DNA of 47,760 nucleotides, taken from Alphaproteobacteria bacterium (GTDB lineage: Bacteria > Pseudomonadota > Alphaproteobacteria > GCA-2731375). Location: NCBI GenBank assembly GCA_030746635.1, contig JASLMH010000013.1, forward strand, positions 1 through 47,760, in the 5' to 3' direction. Below the pieces are notes generated by a model. It was not told where the DNA came from and ran no database searches. It saw nothing but the letters and a program-made list of their open reading frames with translations. The position numbers and the translations under genes were made by a program. This document shows, in pieces, positions 30,797-41,435 of the stretch (the stretch's first letter is position 1; each line of letters opens with the position of its first letter).

Positions 30797-31876
30797 ATGC
30801 GTCGCGAACGCACCAATCCAGCGTACAAGGCGTGGCCGGCACCGATCGGCGTCTGGACGATGGCGCTGTGCCTATTGTTCAGCTGGCCGGGCCGGGCTTC
30901 GGAACCGGCGATGCCCTTGGAGGATTTGTTCCAGGCCGTCAACGGCTCGGTCGTTTTGGTGCGCACCTGGGAGAGCGTGGCGGTCGCCCGCGACGGCGTC
31001 ACCCTGGTGCCGGTCACCGACCTCGGCTCGGGGGTGCTGATTTCGACCGATGGCGACGTGCTGACGGCGGCGCACGTGGTGCAGGTCGCCGACGTGGTGC
31101 GGGTCGAGTTCGCCGACGGCACGACAGTGGGCGCCAAGGTCGTTGCCTCCGACCCGGCGGTGGACCTGGCGGTGTTGCGGCTCGAGCGGGTGCCGGCGGG
31201 TGCCGTGGTCGCGAAGATGGGCGATTCCGACGCGGTACGTATCGGCCAGCGCGTGTTCGTGATCGGCGCGCCCTATGGCCTCAGCCATACCCTGACGGTG
31301 GGGCACATCAGTGCCCGCCATCCGCCGGGCGCACCGGGCCGGCCCTTCAACTTCGCCGAACTGTTCCAGGCCGACGTCGCCATCAATCGCGGAAACTCGG
31401 GCGGACCGATGTTCGACATGAACGGCAAGGTGATCGGCATCGTCAGCTACATCCTAAGCCGCTCCGGCGCCTTCGAGGGCGTCGGCTTCGCCGTCACCGC
31501 CAAATCGATTCAGGAAATGCTGTTGGCCCGTCGGTCGCCCTGGAGCGGTATCAGCGTGTTCAGCCTCGACCGCACCCTGGCCGCGATCCTCAACCTGCCG
31601 CAGGACTCTGGGCTGTTGGTCCAACGGGTAGCGAAGAACTCCCCCGGTGCCCGTATCGGCCTGGTGCCCAGCTACCTGCCGGCCAAGATCGGCAAACAGG
31701 AACTCATGCTGGGCGGCGATATCATCCTCGAGGTCGACGGCATACAGGTCGGCACGCGCGAGTCCTATCTGCCGCTGCGCCGGCACCTGGCCGAGATCGA
31801 GATGGGCCAGACCATCATGGTCAAAATATTGCGCCATGGTCGGGTGATCGAACTGAAGGCGGTTCGCGAGGAATAA
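30797..31876 (+). CDS. Secreted trypsin-like serine protease with PDZ domain (HtrA-like)
   Basis: This 359-residue protein begins with a signal peptide (basic MRRERTNPAYK, hydrophobic WTMALCLLFSW, cleavage after GRAS or ASEP). The S1C protease domain has catalytic His93 (TAAHVV), Asp123 (DPAVDLAVL) and Ser201 (NRGNSGGP). One PDZ domain follows at about 255-350 (SGLLVQRVAKNSPGARIGL; GGDIILEVDGIQVGT). It would act in the periplasm, or at the membrane if the signal is not cut, in protein quality control. It has only one PDZ, unlike DegP's two. It is shorter than DegP and lacks the Q-linker. Confidence 0.88.
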   Translation: MRRERTNPAYKAWPAPIGVWTMALCLLFSWPGRASEPAMPLEDLFQAVNGSVVLVRTWESVAVARDGVTLVPVTDLGSGVLISTDGDVLTAAHVVQVADVVRVEFADGTTVGAKVVASDPAVDLAVLRLERVPAGAVVAKMGDSDAVRIGQRVFVIGAPYGLSHTLTVGHISARHPPGAPGRPFNFAELFQADVAINRGNSGGPMFDMNGKVIGIVSYILSRSGAFEGVGFAVTAKSIQEMLLARRSPWSGISVFSLDRTLAAILNLPQDSGLLVQRVAKNSPGARIGLVPSYLPAKIGKQELMLGGDIILEVDGIQVGTRESYLPLRRHLAEIEMGQTIMVKILRHGRVIELKAVREE

Positions 31877-31922
31877 TCCGCCCACGGTATCCAACGGTGC
31901 CCCCGACCTCTTGCGTGGTCGT

Positions 31923-32402
31923 TCAATGCCCGTCGCCGGCCGGCCGGCGCAGGTACATGTTGGTCGCCTTGGCCGACTGCACCACCTCGTCGCGCTGATT
32001 GCGGATTTCCCGATCGAATTCGACGATGCCCATGTTGGGCTTGCTGGTCTCGCGCTTGAAGGTCACCCGTTGCACCACATGGATGGTGTCGCCGTGCTTC
32101 ACCGGCAGATGGATGCGCCAGTTGTCGACGCCCAGCATGGCGACGATGGTGCCGTCGGTGATGCCGCTGGCATAGCCGAGCCCGCCGGCCATCGACCAGA
32201 CCAGCGGGCCGTGGGCGATCGGCTCGCCGTAGGGCTGGGTCTTGCAGAATTCGTGATCGCAATGGGGCGCGTTGAAATCGCCGGTGATGGAGGCGAAATT
32301 GACGATGTCGGTCAGGGTGACGGTGCGGCGCGGCGTCACCAGTTCCATGCCGATCTCGAAATCCTCGTAGTACATGCCGCGCGGCTCGCGATGCGTCGTC
32401 AT
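31923..32402 (-). CDS. MaoC-like (R)-specific enoyl-CoA hydratase-type protein
   Basis: This 159-residue hot-dog fold protein has the hydratase-2 motif with Asp42 and His47 in TGDFNAPHCDHEF, then GEPIAHGPLVWSMAGGLGY. It would hydrate an enoyl-CoA. The start at 32402 follows GGAGGAGAG; TTG 32405 is one codon earlier. It is divergent from an acyl-CoA ligase and convergent with the protease, and belongs by function with the acyl-CoA cluster to its right. Confidence 0.87.
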   Translation of the reverse strand: MTTHREPRGMYYEDFEIGMELVTPRRTVTLTDIVNFASITGDFNAPHCDHEFCKTQPYGEPIAHGPLVWSMAGGLGYASGITDGTIVAMLGVDNWRIHLPVKHGDTIHVVQRVTFKRETSKPNMGIVEFDREIRNQRDEVVQSAKATNMYLRRPAGDGH

Positions 32403-32552
32403 CAACTCTCCTCCCTTCGGGCACAGGTGTCAGGCGAATGCCGATAGATCGGCGGCGATATTAGAGCGTTTTCCCAGCCTGCGGAAATCGGGTAGTAACG
32501 CCAGCAATTCGGGCGACGCCGGCCCGGAAAGAAAGCGGAATGGAGCGGCCTG

Positions 32553-34070
32553 GTGACCATCATTTCGGAAGACTGGATCGCGCACCACGCGCGCTTCGCA
32601 CCCGAGCGCGAGGCGCTGCACGATCTCGCCTCCGCCCGGTGTTTCAGCTACGCCGCGCTGGATGGGCGCGTCAGCCAAGCGGCGCTGTACCTGCGCGACG
32701 GCCTTGGGGTCCGGCGCGGCGACCGGGTGGCGGTGCTGAGCCACAACGACAGCGACGTCTTTGAGATCCAGTTCGCCTGCCGCCGTTTGGGTGCCATCTT
32801 CCTGCCGCTGAATTGGCGGCTGGCGGTGCCGGAACTGGAATATATCTGCAACGACGCCACACCGGCGGCGCTGCTGCATGGCGTTGAATTCGCCGACGAG
32901 GTGGCGGCACTCAGCGAGCTTTGCGACATCCCGGCCATCGCCACACTCAACAACGGCGGCGACAGCGACTACGAGACCGGCATCGCCCGGGCCGTGGGCG
33001 GGATCGAGCCGGTGGAGCGGGAACTCGGCGATACCTGGACCATCCTCTACACCTCCGGCACTTCCGGCCGGCCGAAGGGCGCCCTGATCACCTACAGCAT
33101 GGCCCTGTTCAACGGCCTCGACTGCGCCATGACCGGCGATCTGACCTCGTACTCGAAGAACCTGGTCATCCTGCCGACCTTCCACACCGGCGGCCTGAAC
33201 GTCTGGGCCAATCCGCTGTTCCAGGCCGGCGGCTGCAACGTGGTCATGCGGGCCTTCGATCCGGCCGATCTGCTCAGGATCCTCGGCGACAAGGAGCTCT
33301 GCATCACCCACACCCTGGGCGTGCCGACCAACTTCCTGATGCTGGCCGAGGAACCGGGTTTCGCCGAGGCCGACCTCTCCCACATCACCTGCCTGTGTGT
33401 CGGCGGCGCGGCGGCGCCGAAGGAGATGATCAAGAGCTACAACGACGTCGGCGTGCAGTTGCGGGCGATGTACGGCATGACCGAGATCGGCCCCCTGGGC
33501 CTGGCGCTGCCGCCCGAGAAGAGGCTCGAGAAGCTCGGCTCGTCGGGCCTGCCGACCATGCACACCAGGATGAAGATCTGCGATCCCGACGGCGGTCCGA
33601 CGCCCATCGGCGAGGTCGGCGAACTGATGATCAAGGGACCCTCGGTGACACCCGGCTATTGGAATAGGCCCGAGGCCAACGCGGCGGCCTTCACCGAGGA
33701 CGGCTGGTTTCACACCGGCGATGCCGCCCGCCAGGACGCGGACGGCTTCTACTACATCGTCGACCGCTGGAAGGACATGTTCATTTCCGGCGGCGAGAAC
33801 GTCTATCCGGTGGAGGTCGAGAATGTCATCTATCAGCTCAACGGGGTGCTGGAAAACGCCGTCATCGGCGTGCCGGACGAGAAATGGGGCGAGGTCGGCC
33901 GGGCCTACCTGGTGCTAAGGGACGGCGCCAACATCGACGCCGATGCCGTCATCGGCCATTGCAAAAGCCAGCTCGCCAACTACAAGGTGCCGAAACAGAT
34001 CCGGATGATCGACGAATTGCCCCACAACGCCACCGGCAAGGTCCTCAAGCACCAATTGCCGACGGACTAA
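32553..34070 (+). CDS. AMP-dependent acyl-CoA synthetase
   Basis: This 505-residue ANL-superfamily ligase has the P-loop-like LYTSGTSGRPKGALIT (about 167-182), YGMTEIGPLG, HTGDAARQDADGFYYIVDRWKDMFISGGENVYPVEVE and the C-terminal catalytic Lys in ATGKVLKHQL. The start is a GTG preceded by TGGAGCGG. It activates a carboxylic acid as its CoA thioester in two steps. It resembles short/medium-chain and aromatic or fadD-type ligases but the substrate is unknown. It stands between the MaoC and acyl-CoA dehydrogenase genes and ends in front of repeat copy B. Confidence 0.9.
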   Translation: MTIISEDWIAHHARFAPEREALHDLASARCFSYAALDGRVSQAALYLRDGLGVRRGDRVAVLSHNDSDVFEIQFACRRLGAIFLPLNWRLAVPELEYICNDATPAALLHGVEFADEVAALSELCDIPAIATLNNGGDSDYETGIARAVGGIEPVERELGDTWTILYTSGTSGRPKGALITYSMALFNGLDCAMTGDLTSYSKNLVILPTFHTGGLNVWANPLFQAGGCNVVMRAFDPADLLRILGDKELCITHTLGVPTNFLMLAEEPGFAEADLSHITCLCVGGAAAPKEMIKSYNDVGVQLRAMYGMTEIGPLGLALPPEKRLEKLGSSGLPTMHTRMKICDPDGGPTPIGEVGELMIKGPSVTPGYWNRPEANAAAFTEDGWFHTGDAARQDADGFYYIVDRWKDMFISGGENVYPVEVENVIYQLNGVLENAVIGVPDEKWGEVGRAYLVLRDGANIDADAVIGHCKSQLANYKVPKQIRMIDELPHNATGKVLKHQLPTD

Positions 34071-34101
34071 TACCAAATCGCAATAGGCATAACTTGTCCC
34101 G

Positions 34102-34209
34102 TTCGTCCTTCGAGACGAGCCTGCGGCTCTCCTCAGGACGAGGAATATTGCTTATTTTCAATCGGTTATCCTCATGCTGAGGAGGGCGCGGAGCGCCCGT
34201 CTCGAAGCA
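34102..34209. repeat. Composite inverted-repeat element, copy B
   Basis: This is the reverse-oriented partner of the element at 15067-15172. The left arm (34102-34141) holds CTTCGAGACGAGCCTGCGGC and the right arm (34170-34208) holds GGGCGC-GGA-GCGCCC and GTCTCGAAGC. Against the reverse complement of copy A each arm differs at only a few bases. As with copy A, it lies between convergent genes (ligase and acyl-CoA dehydrogenase). The rest of the gap (34210-34255) holds nothing I recognise. Confidence 0.8.
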
Positions 34210-34255
34210 TGTCTAAGGGTCAATCTCACTGTAATTCGGACTAAGACAGTGTTCC

Positions 34256-35353
34256 CTACGCCGCCAGCCAGCCCTGCGCCCGGGCGGCGTCCTGGCGGCA
34301 GCGTTCGGGGCCGCCCAGGACCTGGCGGTCGTAACTGATGCGCTTGAACCAGAAATGCAGGCCCATCAGGTCGGTGAAGCCCATGCCGCCGTGGACCTCC
34401 GTGGCGGTGCGGGCGACCTCGCGCCCGACCTCGGCCAGATGCGCCTTGGCCAGGCAGGCCAGCACCCGGCGCTCCGCCTCGTCGTCGAGGTCCTGCACGT
34501 GGGCGGCATACCAGACCAGGGACCGGCAGGGTTCCAGATTGGCGACCATTTCGGCGCACATATGCTTGACCGCCTGGTAGGAGGCGATCACCCGTTCGAA
34601 CTGCACCCGCTGGCCGGCATAGTCGACCGCCTGGTCGATCATGCACTGGCCGGCGCCCAGGGTATCGGCCGCCAGCATCAGGCGGCCGGCGTCCAACACC
34701 CGCCGGGCCACGGCGGGGGCATCGTCGGCGCCGTCCAGCAGCACCGCCTCGGCGTCGTCGAGGTCAAGATCGGCCAGCGGCCGGGTGCGGTCGAGGCTGG
34801 GCCGGGCGCTCAGGGCGACGCCGTCCGCATCCAATGCCACGATGGCGGCGCGGCCGTCGGCCAGGTAGACCAGGGCATGGCTCGCCCCGCCGCCGTCGAG
34901 CAGTCCCGTCAGCCGCCCTGACAGATGTGCGCCGGACAGGCTCAGCTCGGCCGTGCCGGTGGCCCCGGCCAAGGCGCCGGCGCCGACCGCCAGGCGCACC
35001 TCGCCGGCGGCGATGGCCGGCAGCCAGTGCCGCCGCTGTTCCTCGCCGCCGGCCAGCGATACCGCCAGGGGCGCCATCACGCAGGCGCCGACGAACGGCG
35101 TCGGCGCGGCGCTGTAGCCCAGGGCCTCGGCCGCCACCGCCGCCTCCAGCATGCCCAGGCCGGTGCCGCCATGGGCCTCCGCCACCAGCAGGCCCGGCAG
35201 GCCCAACTCGCACAGGCCGGCCCAGAGATCGGCATCGAAACCGCCCTTATCCGCCGCCAGCCGCCGGATCAGGTCCAGATCCACGGCATCGGCCAGATGG
35301 CCGCGCAGCGATTGCTCGATCAGCCGCTGGTCTTCGCTCAGGCCGAATTCCAT
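34256..35353 (-). CDS. Acyl-CoA dehydrogenase, second-subunit type lacking key residues
   Basis: This 365-residue acyl-CoA dehydrogenase-fold protein has a normal N-terminus (FGLSEDQRLIEQSLRGHL), YAGQRVQFERVIASYQAVKH and TATEVHGGMGFTDL, but lacks the TEPGSGSD-type flavin-side motif. The catalytic-Glu position of the helix G type (LERLVLA in isovaleryl-CoA dehydrogenase) reads DAGRLMLAAD, with Gly. The YEGT form near the C-terminus is also absent. It starts 3 nt after the stop of the upstream, better-equipped dehydrogenase. Together they may make a heteromer, as in ChsE1-ChsE2 of steroid breakdown. Confidence 0.87.
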   Translation of the reverse strand: MEFGLSEDQRLIEQSLRGHLADAVDLDLIRRLAADKGGFDADLWAGLCELGLPGLLVAEAHGGTGLGMLEAAVAAEALGYSAAPTPFVGACVMAPLAVSLAGGEEQRRHWLPAIAAGEVRLAVGAGALAGATGTAELSLSGAHLSGRLTGLLDGGGASHALVYLADGRAAIVALDADGVALSARPSLDRTRPLADLDLDDAEAVLLDGADDAPAVARRVLDAGRLMLAADTLGAGQCMIDQAVDYAGQRVQFERVIASYQAVKHMCAEMVANLEPCRSLVWYAAHVQDLDDEAERRVLACLAKAHLAEVGREVARTATEVHGGMGFTDLMGLHFWFKRISYDRQVLGGPERCRQDAARAQGWLAA

Positions 35354-35356
35354 CGC

Positions 35357-36571
35357 TCAGCTCCGCGCCGGCGGCACCACCGCCTTGGGTTCGCGTGGCA
35401 TGCCGAGGCCCCGTTCGCTGATGATGTTCTTCTGGATCTGCGAGGTGCCGCCGCCGATGATCAGGCCGATGTCGTACATGTAGTCGATCTGCCAGGCCGT
35501 CGCCGGATCGTTCTCGCCGAATTCGTGCGGCTCGTAGGGCAGCCCGGCCTCGCCGAGGACGTCGATCGCCAGGGCGCTGAGCTTGTGGTTCAGGGTAGTG
35601 CCGTAGAGTTTCTGGATCAGGCCGGGGATGCCCGGCTCCTCGCCCCGGTCATGCAGGGTGAGGAGGCGCATGTTGTGGAACTTCGCCGCCAGGACCTCGG
35701 CCTGCAGGCGCAGCAGACGGTCGCGGTATTCCGGCAGGTCCATCACGGCGACGCCGTCGATCACGGTTTCCCGCATCATCTCGCGGATGCCGTGCAGGCG
35801 CTGCAGTTGCTTGTTGGGATCGCCCAGCATCACCCGTTCATGTTTCAGCGAGGCGATGGCGACCTTCCAGCCGTCGCCCCGGCCCATGACGATCTGATCC
35901 ATCGGCACCCGCACGTCGGTCAGGAAGGTCTCGTTGAATTCCGGGCGCTCGGTCATGGTCACCAGGGGCCGCACCTCGATGCCGTCCGTGTCCATCGGCA
36001 CCAATAGATACGACAGGCCCTTGTGTTTCGGTGCCTCCGCTTCGGTGCGGCACAACAGGAACATCATGTCGGCGTAGTGCGCCCCGCTGGTCCAGATCTT
36101 CTGGCCGTTGATGACGAAGTCGTCGCCAACGGCCACCGCCTTGGTCTGGGCATTGGCCATGTCGCTGCCCGAGCCGGGCTCGGAATTGCCGATGCACCAG
36201 ATGGTCTCGCCCGTCAGGGTCGGCCGCACCCAGCGCGCGCACTGCGCCTCGCTGCCCAAGTCCAGCAGCGAGGGCACGACGATCAGATTGCCGACGTCCA
36301 GCAGGCCCGGCGAAATCCCGGCCCTGGAGAATTCATCAGCGATGATGGCGGTCTCCAGCACGTCCGGTTCGGCGCCATGGCCGCCATATTCGGTCGGCAC
36401 CGTGCGGGCGAAATAACCCCGCTCCAGCAGCAGCCCCTGCCAGTCCAGCGCCTGCTGGTCCGGCCGGTTGCGGCCGCCGCCGAATTTCGGCGAGCGGTGG
36501 CCCTCCGCCTCGATGAAGGCCCGGATCTCCGCCTGCAATTCCTGGTGCTTCGTCGAATACGTCAGGTCCAT
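35357..36571 (-). CDS. Acyl-CoA dehydrogenase with candidate catalytic Glu245
   Basis: This 404-residue protein has the N-terminal helices, the flavin-binding NSEPGSGSDMANAQT (129-143), INGQKIWTSGAHYADMMFLLCRT and GGGTSQIQKNIISERGLGMP near the C-terminus. Its catalytic base is most likely Glu245 in SLKHERVMLG, the isovaleryl-CoA/long-chain type position; the YEGT Glu of MCAD is Gly here. The start at 36571 is picked because family homology begins at MDLTYSTKHQELQ; upstream residues are unsupported. It is the first gene of a two-gene operon, divergent from the thiolase-fold gene. Confidence 0.88.
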   Translation of the reverse strand: MDLTYSTKHQELQAEIRAFIEAEGHRSPKFGGGRNRPDQQALDWQGLLLERGYFARTVPTEYGGHGAEPDVLETAIIADEFSRAGISPGLLDVGNLIVVPSLLDLGSEAQCARWVRPTLTGETIWCIGNSEPGSGSDMANAQTKAVAVGDDFVINGQKIWTSGAHYADMMFLLCRTEAEAPKHKGLSYLLVPMDTDGIEVRPLVTMTERPEFNETFLTDVRVPMDQIVMGRGDGWKVAIASLKHERVMLGDPNKQLQRLHGIREMMRETVIDGVAVMDLPEYRDRLLRLQAEVLAAKFHNMRLLTLHDRGEEPGIPGLIQKLYGTTLNHKLSALAIDVLGEAGLPYEPHEFGENDPATAWQIDYMYDIGLIIGGGTSQIQKNIISERGLGMPREPKAVVPPARS

Positions 36572-36806
36572 CTCGAACGGCCACTCCCGATTGCCCGTCG
36601 GTTCCCACCAAACCACTCCCGAAGGGCGGCGGAAGTGTAGCGGCAACGGCGGGGTCACGGAACATCAGGCCGGCATATTCAGGCCAATTCGCGGTCGCTG
36701 CCCCGTTGTGCCACCATGGCCGGCGTTGGTTTGGCAGAAATGTAGGGAGACATCCGGTGCGCGTGAGGTTTGTAGGCGTGGCGTTGGTGCCCGAGGGGAT
36801 ATGGCC

Positions 36807-37991
36807 ATGAGCGGGCGCGGTATCAGGGGCAAGGTGGCGGTCGCCGGCATCGGCGAGACCACCTATTACAAGCATGGCCAGTCGCCGGACGCCGAGTTCG
36901 TCCTGGCCCTGCGGGCGATCCTGCGGGCGGCCGAGGATGCGGGGATCAGCCCGCGGGAGATCGACGGCTTCGCCTCCTATGCCAACGACCGCAACGAACC
37001 GTCCCGCATCGCGGCGGCCCTCGGCATCCCCGATCTGCGCTTTTCCAACATGCAATGGGGCGGCGGTGGCGGCGGCGTCGCGGCCGCCGTGGGCAATGGC
37101 GCGGCGGCGGTGGCGGCGGGCCTGGCCGACTGCGTGGTGGTCTATCGGGCCCTGGCGCAGGGGCAGTTCCGGCGCCTCGGCGCGGCCCTGCCGGACCCGA
37201 CCGTGTCCGGCGACATGGCCTATCTCGCACCCTATGGCGCCCTGTCGCCGGCGCAAAGGTTCGCCATGCAGGCGACCCGGTTCATGCACGACCATGGCGT
37301 CGAACACGGCGTGCTGCGGGCCATCGCCATGGCCTCCTACCAACACGCCCAGGCCAACCCGCGCGCCGTGATGCACGGCCGGCCCCTGGACGCCGAGACC
37401 TATGACAACAGCCGCTGGATCGTCGAGCCGGTGAACCGGCTGTTCGACTGCTGCCAGGAGAACGACGGCGCGGCGGCCTTGATCCTGGTGTCGGCCGAGC
37501 GGGCCCGCGATCTGCGGCAACCGCCGGCCTATCTGCTGGCCGCCGCCCAGGGCTCCGACCAGCGCCGCGGCGCGCCGGTGATGAACGCCCCCGATTTCGG
37601 CTCCGGCTCCTTCAATACCGTGGCACCGCGTCTGTACGAGGCGGCCGGTGTCGCGCCCGGCGACATCGACGTGGTGCAGGCCTACGAGAACTTCACCACC
37701 GGCGTGATGATGGCCATCGTCGAGCATGGCTTCTGCGCCGCCGAAGAGTGCAACGACTTCTTCACCCTGGAGAACCTGACGGCGCCGGCCGGGCGCATGC
37801 CCCTGAACACCTCCGGCGGCAACCTGGCGGAATGCTACATGCATGGCCTGGGTCTGCAGTTGGAGGCGGTGCGCCAGATCCGCGGCCAATCCTGCAATCA
37901 GGTACCAAACGCCAGGCTGGCGATGAACATCGCCGGCCCCATGGTCACCCCGGTCAGCAGCCTGATCATGGGTTCGGAGGAGACCTTGTGA
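36807..37991 (+). CDS. Thiolase-fold lipid-transfer/aldolase-like protein without nucleophilic Cys
   Basis: This 394-residue thiolase-superfamily protein (SCP-x/lipid-transfer type) has VAVAGIGETTYYKHGQS, EDAGISPREIDGFASY, and a C-terminal LNTSGGNLAECYMHGLGLQLEAVRQIRG. At the place of the thiolase Cys it reads NMQWGGGGGG, and the GHP/CxG motifs are missing. These features match Ltp2-type proteins, which with a DUF35 partner act as retro-aldolases in steroid side-chain cleavage. ATG 36807 has GAGGGG eight nt upstream. Its stop overlaps the DUF35 start by one base (TGATG). Confidence 0.87.
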   Translation: MSGRGIRGKVAVAGIGETTYYKHGQSPDAEFVLALRAILRAAEDAGISPREIDGFASYANDRNEPSRIAAALGIPDLRFSNMQWGGGGGGVAAAVGNGAAAVAAGLADCVVVYRALAQGQFRRLGAALPDPTVSGDMAYLAPYGALSPAQRFAMQATRFMHDHGVEHGVLRAIAMASYQHAQANPRAVMHGRPLDAETYDNSRWIVEPVNRLFDCCQENDGAAALILVSAERARDLRQPPAYLLAAAQGSDQRRGAPVMNAPDFGSGSFNTVAPRLYEAAGVAPGDIDVVQAYENFTTGVMMAIVEHGFCAAEECNDFFTLENLTAPAGRMPLNTSGGNLAECYMHGLGLQLEAVRQIRGQSCNQVPNARLAMNIAGPMVTPVSSLIMGSEETL

Positions 37992-38437
37992 TGACGACCA
38001 GTACATACCTGCCCGCCGGCCTGCCGGCCCCGCTGCCCGCCGTCGATGGCCTGGATGTGCCCTATTGGGAAGGCACCCGGCGGGGCGAACTGCTGGTACA
38101 GCGTTGCGGAAGCTGCGGCACCTGGCAGTGGGGCCCGGAATGGCTGTGCCACCGCTGCAATACCTTCGAGATGCAATGGCAACCGGTCGACGGCAACGGC
38201 CTGATCTACTCTTGGCAGCGGCCCTGGCACCCGGCCCACTCCGTGTTGCGGGACTTCGGGCCCTATCTGGTGGTGCTGGTCGAACTGCCGGCGGCCGGCA
38301 GCATCCGCATGGTCGGCAACCTGCTGGGACCCGCCGATCAGCAGGTGGTCATCGGCGCCCCGGTCGAGGCCGTGTTCGAGCCCCACGACGACGCCGAGCA
38401 TCCCTACACCCTGGTGCAATGGCGCCTGACCCCGTAG
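37991..38437 (+). CDS. DUF35 zinc-ribbon/OB-fold protein
   Basis: This 148-residue protein has an N-terminal rubredoxin-like zinc ribbon (Cys39-x2-Cys42 and Cys53-x2-Cys56: RCGSCGTWQWGPEWLCHRC), then an OB-fold strand set WQPVDGNGLIYSWQRPWHPA, PYLVVLVELPAAGSIRMVGNLLG. DUF35 proteins are partner subunits of thiolase-fold enzymes such as HMG-CoA synthase/thiolase complexes and Ltp2. It directly follows the thiolase-fold gene with a one-base overlap, so the two most likely form a complex. Confidence 0.9.
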   Translation: MTTSTYLPAGLPAPLPAVDGLDVPYWEGTRRGELLVQRCGSCGTWQWGPEWLCHRCNTFEMQWQPVDGNGLIYSWQRPWHPAHSVLRDFGPYLVVLVELPAAGSIRMVGNLLGPADQQVVIGAPVEAVFEPHDDAEHPYTLVQWRLTP

Positions 38438-38464
38438 CACCTCGAGACCAAGGAGAGCTCCCCC

Positions 38465-38932
38465 ATGATCGAGATCAACGGCATGGCGCACGCCATCCTG
38501 ACCGTCAGCCGGTTCGAGCAATCGCGCGAATTCTACTGCGAACTGCTGCCGTTCCTGGGCCTGAAGAAGGTCTATGACGGCAACAACTTCGTCTATCACG
38601 TCGGCGGACGCACGGCGCTGGGCATCCAGCGCTGCGCCGAAGAGCACGACGACGAACGCTTCGTGCAGAACCGCGTCGGCCTGCACCACCTCTGCCTGCG
38701 GGCCCGCTCCCGCGACGATGTGGACAAGATCGCCGAAAAACTGCGCCAGATGGACGCCTACATCGACCGCGGCCCGATCGAGGCGGATTGGGCGCCCGGC
38801 TACTACTACATCGTCTTCGAGGACCCGGATGGCATCCGGCTCGAGGTCAACTTCGTGCCCGGCAAGGGATTGCTGGCAAGCGACAAGCCCATGAGCCCCA
38901 GCGACGATCCGGACTGGGACCAGAATCCGTAG
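38465..38932 (+). CDS. VOC family (glyoxalase/dioxygenase superfamily) protein
   Basis: This 155-residue protein has two beta-alpha-beta-beta-beta units. Visible are GMAHAILTVSRFEQSREFYCELLPFLGLKKVYD and, in the second half, GLHHLCLRARSRDDVDKIAEKL and YYYIVFEDPDGIRLEVNFVPG. The candidate metal ligands are His9 (MAHAILTV), His near 80 (GLHHLCL) and Glu near 128 (RLEVNF). The AAGGAGAG site precedes the ATG. It is the third gene of the thiolase-fold operon; the role in it is unknown (an epimerase or lyase step is possible). Confidence 0.87.
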   Translation: MIEINGMAHAILTVSRFEQSREFYCELLPFLGLKKVYDGNNFVYHVGGRTALGIQRCAEEHDDERFVQNRVGLHHLCLRARSRDDVDKIAEKLRQMDAYIDRGPIEADWAPGYYYIVFEDPDGIRLEVNFVPGKGLLASDKPMSPSDDPDWDQNP

Positions 38933-39008
38933 ACCTTTTTGCCATCCCGTTGGTCCGAGGAAGTTTGTCTAGTACCATCGGGCCATATTCAGGGGGAGGA
39001 CAACGGCA

Positions 39009-40739
<1,731 letters not shown>

Positions 40740-40757
40740 GGGGCGGAGCGGCCGTCC

Positions 40758-41228
40758 TCACAACGGCAGGGCGCCGCCGTCCTTCATGGTTTCCAGCACG
40801 ATGTTGGAGGTGACGTGGGCGACGCTGGCATGGGGCAGCAGCACGTCCGAGACCAGGGCCGACAGTTCCTTCAGGTCGCGCACAACGACTTTGAGGAGGT
40901 AATCGGCCGAACCGGTCAGGGCGTGCGCCTCCAGGATGGCGTCGGTGGTGCGGGCCAGATCGCGGATGCCGGCGGCGTCCTTGACGTTGTGGGTGTTGAG
41001 GGCGACGGAGATGAAGACGGTGATGCCGAAGCCCAGCCGCTCGGCGTCCAGCACCGCCCGATAGCCGCGGATGATGCCGGATGTCTCCAATGCCGCCCGG
41101 CGCCGCGAGCATTGCGAGGCCGACAGGCCGACCCGGCCGGCCAGCTCCTGGTTGGTCACCGCGCCGTCGACCTGCAGGGCCTCGAGGATCTTCAGGTCCA
41201 GGGCGTCCAGTTCGCCGGCCCGCTGCAT
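40758..41228 (-). CDS. Lrp/AsnC family transcriptional regulator
   Basis: This 156-residue protein has the N-terminal HTH (LDALDLKILEALQVDGAVTNQELAGRVGLSASQCSRRRAALETSGIIRGYRA) and the RAM ligand-binding domain (VFISVALNTHN; LARTTDAILEAHALTGSADYLLKVVVRDLKELSALV). Such regulators respond to amino acids. It is divergent from the amidohydrolase gene (207 bp away), which it may regulate. The ATG at 41228 begins right before the family's first helix; no strong ribosome-binding site is visible and the ORF continues upstream without support. Confidence 0.9.
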   Translation of the reverse strand: MQRAGELDALDLKILEALQVDGAVTNQELAGRVGLSASQCSRRRAALETSGIIRGYRAVLDAERLGFGITVFISVALNTHNVKDAAGIRDLARTTDAILEAHALTGSADYLLKVVVRDLKELSALVSDVLLPHASVAHVTSNIVLETMKDGGALPL

Positions 41229-41435
41229 GCCGCGCCGCCCGCCGCCGTCAACGACGCCGGCCGCGGCCAAACACCCGCCGATCCGTCGGGGCCAACGTGG
41301 GATCATGCATCTGCGGAACCTCCGCCCTGGTGGCTGGCCATCGACGCCGCGACGATGGCTCCTTGGCGGCAAAGTGTGCCATCTTCCGGCCGGATGGGTC
41401 CAGCCGGGCGCCACCGGGAACAGGGAGATACGACC

